Positions 5,754-8,112 of a stretch of DNA of 8,112 bases are shown here, piece by piece; the first letter of the stretch is position 1; the number at the start of each line of letters is the position of its first letter. The notes beneath the pieces are model-generated. The model was not told the DNA's origin. It did not search any database and saw nothing but the letters and a program-made list of their open reading frames with translations. The translations under genes were made by a program, and so were the position numbers. The DNA lies in contig CAMPIF010000178.1 of assembly GCA_946886245.1 (NCBI GenBank), positions 1-8,112 on the forward strand, written 5' to 3'. The DNA comes from Ectopseudomonas composti. Its GTDB lineage: Bacteria; Pseudomonadota; Gammaproteobacteria; Pseudomonadales; Pseudomonadaceae.

Positions 5754-6566
5754 TTGCCCCTGCATCGCTCCCTCGCTGGCCTGCTGCTGTTGCCCACGCT
5801 GGCACTGGCCGCTCTACCCCATTTCGAACCCGAGCCCGGGCGGCATGCCCAGGTACAACAGCAAGGCGAACGCTATTTTCTGCAGCAACCCGACGGTAGC
5901 CGCCTGGAACTGAGCATCCCCGAAGGCAACGACGCAGAAGCGCCGAGCTTTGCCGTCGAGGACTACGACTTCGACGGCCACCCGGATCTGGCGATCAGCG
6001 TGCCGGCCGGGATGGTCAACTCCGCCTACCAGGTTTACCTCTACCGCCCGCTCCTACAACGCTTCGAGTGGTTAGAGATGGCGCCGACGCTGATGGAACG
6101 CGTCAATTGCTCATGGCTGTCGGAGCTGCAGCCCAACAATGAGGAGCGGGCGCTCTACAGCCACTGCCGCAGCGGGCCACGCTGGTACTAGGACTCCTAC
6201 CGCTTCGATGAGTCAGGAGCCCCCTGGGTGAACTAGACGCTGCAGGTGCGCGACGCGTACGATCCGCATGCACCTGTATTTTTCCCGGTGTTCGAGAAGA
6301 CGTTCGACCCTCAGGGCCGGATCATCGCCAGTCGCGCACTCGACGACGATGATCAGCCACTCACCTGGACGGTGCCCGCTGCGCGCCTTTACCTCCACGC
6401 ACACCCGGACGCGACCAGCCGGAGCAAGGCCTACCTGATCGCAGGGGACGTCTGCGAAGTCCTGGATCAACAGGGGCGCTGGCTACAGATTCGCTACGTC
6501 TCGCGCAAGGGTCCATTGGAGCGCTGGGTTTCACTCGATCAAGCCTATGCCCAGGCTCAACCCTGA
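5754..6566 (+). pseudogene. Exported XAC2610-like protein with SH3-like C-terminus, interrupted by two in-frame TAG codons
   Basis: One reading frame of 270 codons is broken only by TAG at 6189 and TAG at 6234; there is no frameshift. A TTG start at 5754 with AAGGA eight bases upstream gives a signal peptide (MPLHRSLAGLLLLPTLALA). The first part has an Asp-rich DYDFDGHPDLAI motif and SAYQVYLYRP, the pattern I associate with XAC2610-type/FG-GAP-like proteins. After the second stop the frame continues as a coherent protein to about residue 270, ending in an SH3-like stretch (AYLIAGDVCEVLDQQGRWLQ to ERWVSLDQA). Translation from 5754 alone would give a 145-residue truncated product. It is most likely a recent pseudogene; a truncated but functional protein, or amber readthrough, cannot be excluded. 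The family call is tentative. Confidence 0.7.
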
Positions 6567-6606
6567 ATACACAGCAACCCCTTCGCAGTTTTTTGTTACC
6601 TGTGCG

Positions 6607-6634
6607 TGATCCAGAAACTCAGTAGCCGGGTATA
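6607..6634 (+). promoter_or_regulatory. Candidate autoregulated ECF promoter of the sigma/anti-sigma operon
   Basis: TGATCC (6607-6612), 16 bases, GGTATA (6629-6634) precedes the sigma gene. The same arrangement with identical spacing recurs at 8003-8030 before the next gene. The longer shared form is ATCCA-N14-GGGTATA followed by AGCT or GCT. ECF factors commonly drive their own operon. The ATCC core resembles the -35 CCATCC reported for mycobacterial SigK, which is also paired with an RskA. The predicted start is near 6641, about 30 bases before the ATG. A plain sigma-70 promoter using TATAAG (6631-6636) as -10 is the alternative; it lacks a good -35. Confidence 0.55.
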
Positions 6635-6670
6635 AGCTGCATGCGGATTTTTCAGGCCAACGGATGACCC

Positions 6671-7219
6671 ATGGCAGATCGCGAGTTCGATTACGAAAGC
6701 ACCCTGGAAGCCTGCGCACGCGGCGACGAACGTGCCTTCCAGACGCTCTACCGGCAAGAGGCCGGGCAATTGCTCGGCCTGGCCATCAGCATGCTGGGCC
6801 GGCGTGACGTTGCCGAGGATTGCCTGCACGACGCCTTCGTGCGCATCTGGCAGCACGCCGCGCGCTATCGGCGCGAACTGGGCAGCGGCCGCGCCTGGGT
6901 GCACAGCATCTTGCGCTACCGCGTGCTCAATGCCTTGCGCAGTGGCAACCGGCATGCCGAGGTGGACGATGACTTCATCGAACGCGTGCTGGACGACAGC
7001 CCGCAGGCCGAAGCGCAGGCGCTGGAGCAATCCGAACAGCGCCTGCTGCGTCGCTGCCTGCAGCGTCTGGAAAAGCCGCGCCGCCATCCGATTCTGCTGG
7101 CGTTCTACCGGGGTCTGACACACGAGCAGATCGCCAGCCGCCTGAGCACACCGCTGGGCACCATCAAAGGCCGTATCCGCGCCGGCCTGCGCGCGCTGCA
7201 GGAGTGTCTGCAAGCATGA
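6671..7219 (+). CDS. ECF-family RNA polymerase sigma factor (SbrI/SigK-like)
   Basis: The 182-residue product has only the two domains of a group 4 sigma factor. Sigma-2 spans about 15-90, with DVAEDCLHDAFVRIW (from residue 46; core-polymerase binding) and RAWVHSILRYRVLNALRS (from residue 74; -10 recognition and melting). Sigma-4 spans about 125-180, with HPILLAFYRGLTHEQIASRL and TPLGTIKGRIRAGLRAL, the -35-binding helix-turn-helix. The ATG at 6671 has a modest ACGGA site. The stop overlaps the start of the RskA-like anti-sigma gene, the usual arrangement for a sigma and its inhibitor. By this pairing it resembles P. aeruginosa SbrI, but orthology is unverified, so no symbol is given. Its likely promoter is the motif at 6607-6634. 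Confidence 0.93.
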   Translation: MADREFDYESTLEACARGDERAFQTLYRQEAGQLLGLAISMLGRRDVAEDCLHDAFVRIWQHAARYRRELGSGRAWVHSILRYRVLNALRSGNRHAEVDDDFIERVLDDSPQAEAQALEQSEQRLLRRCLQRLEKPRRHPILLAFYRGLTHEQIASRLSTPLGTIKGRIRAGLRALQECLQA

Positions 7220-7929
7220 TTACGCACGATCCCGAAGAACGCCGTGCCCTGATTGGCGAGTACCTGCTCGGCCTGCTCGACGAACACGAAGCGGCCGAGG
7301 TGCGCCAACTGCTCGAAGAGGATGAGAGTGCCGCCCGTATGGCCCTGGAATGGGAACGGCACTTTCTCGAACTGAGCGACCGGCTACCGGCACATGCACC
7401 CTCCCCGGCACTCTGGGCACGCATTCGGCAGAGCCTGGGTCTACTCGACGAGCCTCGCTCGAGCCCGCTGGCCAACTGGTGGAACAGCCTGCTGACCTGG
7501 CGCCTGACTGCCGCCGCGCTGGCCGTTGCCCTTTTGCTTGCCGTGCTGATGCCGCTGTTGCGCGCCCCGGATATCGCTGGCGAACGCTTTACCGTGGTGC
7601 TGCAGCAGCCGGGCGAAGCGGCCAAGCCGGGTTGGGTGATCCAGGTCGGTAGCGATGGCACGCTCTCGCTCGATCCGCTGGTCGCCGATCAGGTCCCAGA
7701 AGGCCGCGCCTTGCAATTCTGGACGCTGATCGACCCAGCCGACGGTCCACGTTCGCTGGGTCTGGTCGAAGCCGGCCAGCCACTGCGCCTGCCTGCCGAG
7801 CAGATCGGCGCCGTACAGGCCGGGCAGTTGTTCGAGCTGACCCTCGAACCTGAAGGCGGCTCGCCATACAACCGACCTAGTGGTCCGGTGCTTTACATCG
7901 GTCGCGCCGTGCTGGCCAGCGCCAACTGA
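7216..7929 (+). CDS. Transmembrane anti-sigma factor, RskA-like (SbrR-like)
   Basis: This 237-residue protein is a membrane inhibitor of the preceding sigma factor. Residues 1-75 form the cytoplasmic sigma-binding part (GEYLLGLLDEHEAAEVRQLL, then APSPALWARI); no zinc-binding HxxxCxxC is present. One transmembrane helix lies at about 97-115 (LTAAALAVALLLAVLMPLL). The rest is a periplasmic RskA domain with GWVIQVGSDGTLSLDPL, LQFWTLIDPADGPRSLG and, near the end, GPVLYIGRAV. Release probably needs regulated proteolysis or a periplasmic signal, as in other RskA systems. ATG at 7216 overlaps the sigma stop by four bases. A GTG at 7204 would overlap the AGGAG site itself, so it is less likely. Confidence 0.93.
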   Translation: MITHDPEERRALIGEYLLGLLDEHEAAEVRQLLEEDESAARMALEWERHFLELSDRLPAHAPSPALWARIRQSLGLLDEPRSSPLANWWNSLLTWRLTAAALAVALLLAVLMPLLRAPDIAGERFTVVLQQPGEAAKPGWVIQVGSDGTLSLDPLVADQVPEGRALQFWTLIDPADGPRSLGLVEAGQPLRLPAEQIGAVQAGQLFELTLEPEGGSPYNRPSGPVLYIGRAVLASAN

Positions 7930-7932
7930 GTG

Positions 7933-7960
7933 GGTTGCCGGCCGCAAGGCCGGCAACCTT
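7933..7960 (+). terminator. Terminator-like hairpin after the anti-sigma gene
   Basis: GGTTGCCGGCC (7933-7943) and GGCCGGCAACC (7948-7958) form a perfect 11-bp stem with a GCAA tetraloop, three bases after the anti-sigma stop. Only TTTG-like bases follow, so the T-run is weak. The stem is symmetric and could act on either strand. It separates the sigma/anti-sigma operon from the next gene, which has its own promoter. Confidence 0.7.
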
Positions 7961-8002
7961 TGCAGCAGCCGATCACCCTCCGAAAAATATTTTCATCCGC
8001 CG

Positions 8003-8030
8003 ACATCCAACGCCGTTCCTCGCGGGTATA
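8003..8030 (+). promoter_or_regulatory. Second copy of the candidate ECF promoter, driving the gene beyond the right edge
   Basis: ACATCC (8003-8008), 16 bases, GGTATA (8025-8030) repeats the motif found before the sigma gene with exactly the same spacing; GCT follows. An A/T-rich palindrome AAAATATTTT (7984-7993) lies just upstream, where an UP element would sit. Transcription would start near 8037. This makes the next gene a predicted target of the ECF sigma. Confidence 0.55.
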
Positions 8031-8035
8031 GCTCA

Positions 8036-8112
8036 CAGGTGTTTCGTCGAGGCACCTGCGAAACCGGCCAACCGGCTTCGTCTCGATGCTGAAACCTTTA
8101 TGAGGAACAACC
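8036..8112 (+). other. Structured leader and ribosome binding site of a gene starting at the right edge
   Basis: GAGGA (8102-8106) followed by six bases to the window end is well placed for a start codon at 8113, so a gene probably begins there. The leader contains two overlapping inverted repeats, CAGGTG (8036-8041) with CACCTG (8053-8058), and GTTTCG (8041-8046) with CGAAAC (8059-8064). They cannot both form fully, so they are alternative hairpins. A repeat of AACCGGC follows at 8062-8076. The identity of the gene cannot be seen. Confidence 0.5.

Noticed and set aside
6246..6566. Independent gene beginning at GTG 6246
   Set aside because: It is in the same frame as the upstream 5754 gene and completes its domain pattern. 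No ribosome binding site precedes the GTG, so it is the tail of a broken gene.
8042..8064. H-type pseudoknot in the right-edge leader
   Set aside because: The two stems share a base and leave no first or third loop, so alternative hairpins are more plausible than a pseudoknot.
8060..8082. RpoE/AlgU-like promoter GAAACC-N15-TCTCG
   Set aside because: Both elements match poorly and the spacing is short. The ATCC-N16-GGTATA motif repeated before the sigma gene is a better candidate.
7880..8092. Plus-strand 70-codon frame after the anti-sigma gene
   Set aside because: It begins inside the anti-sigma gene in another frame and reads through the terminator hairpin and the promoter; no coding character.

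Overview
The window is high-GC DNA that looks like a Pseudomonas (or close gammaproteobacterial) chromosome. The reasons are its gene content: two methyl-accepting chemotaxis proteins, a DUF3859 protein, an OsmC/pirin pair and an ECF sigma/RskA-type anti-sigma pair resembling P. aeruginosa SbrI/SbrR. Clear sigma-28, sigma-54 and PhoB-type sites of the pseudomonad or enterobacterial kind support this. Identification comes from reading translations and motifs by eye; no database search was possible.

Layout. The left third is read on the minus strand. It holds the N-terminal 147 codons of a membrane chemoreceptor (1-441, running off the left edge) behind a consensus FliA (sigma-28) promoter at 531-557. 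Next is a gene-poor, hairpin-rich stretch (558-1057), then a small exported DUF3859 protein (1120-1584) behind three 11-bp Pho-box-like repeats (1613-1645), then a putative exported metal-dependent amidohydrolase (1741-2769, probably starting at TTG). From 2983 onward everything is on the plus strand: a soluble chemoreceptor with its sensor-like domain at the C-terminus and a consensus sigma-54 promoter; an OsmC-family thiol protein and a pirin whose start and stop codons overlap; an exported XAC2610-like/SH3-like gene broken by two in-frame TAG codons; and an ECF sigma factor with its transmembrane anti-sigma. A strong hairpin follows the anti-sigma gene, and the window ends on the leader and ribosome binding site of a further gene that starts at or just after the right edge.

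How the parts work together. The most informative signal is regulatory. The ECF sigma gene and the gene beyond the right edge are preceded by the same two-part motif, ATCCA-N14-GGGTATA, at identical spacing. This suggests that the sigma factor drives both its own operon and the next gene, with the RskA-like protein holding it at the membrane. The ATCC half resembles the -35 element described for SigK, the RskA partner in mycobacteria. Elsewhere, neighbouring genes appear to be wired to different systems: flagellar sigma-28, sigma-54 with an activator, PhoB, and the ECF sigma. No mobile element, CRISPR array, tRNA or rRNA was seen.
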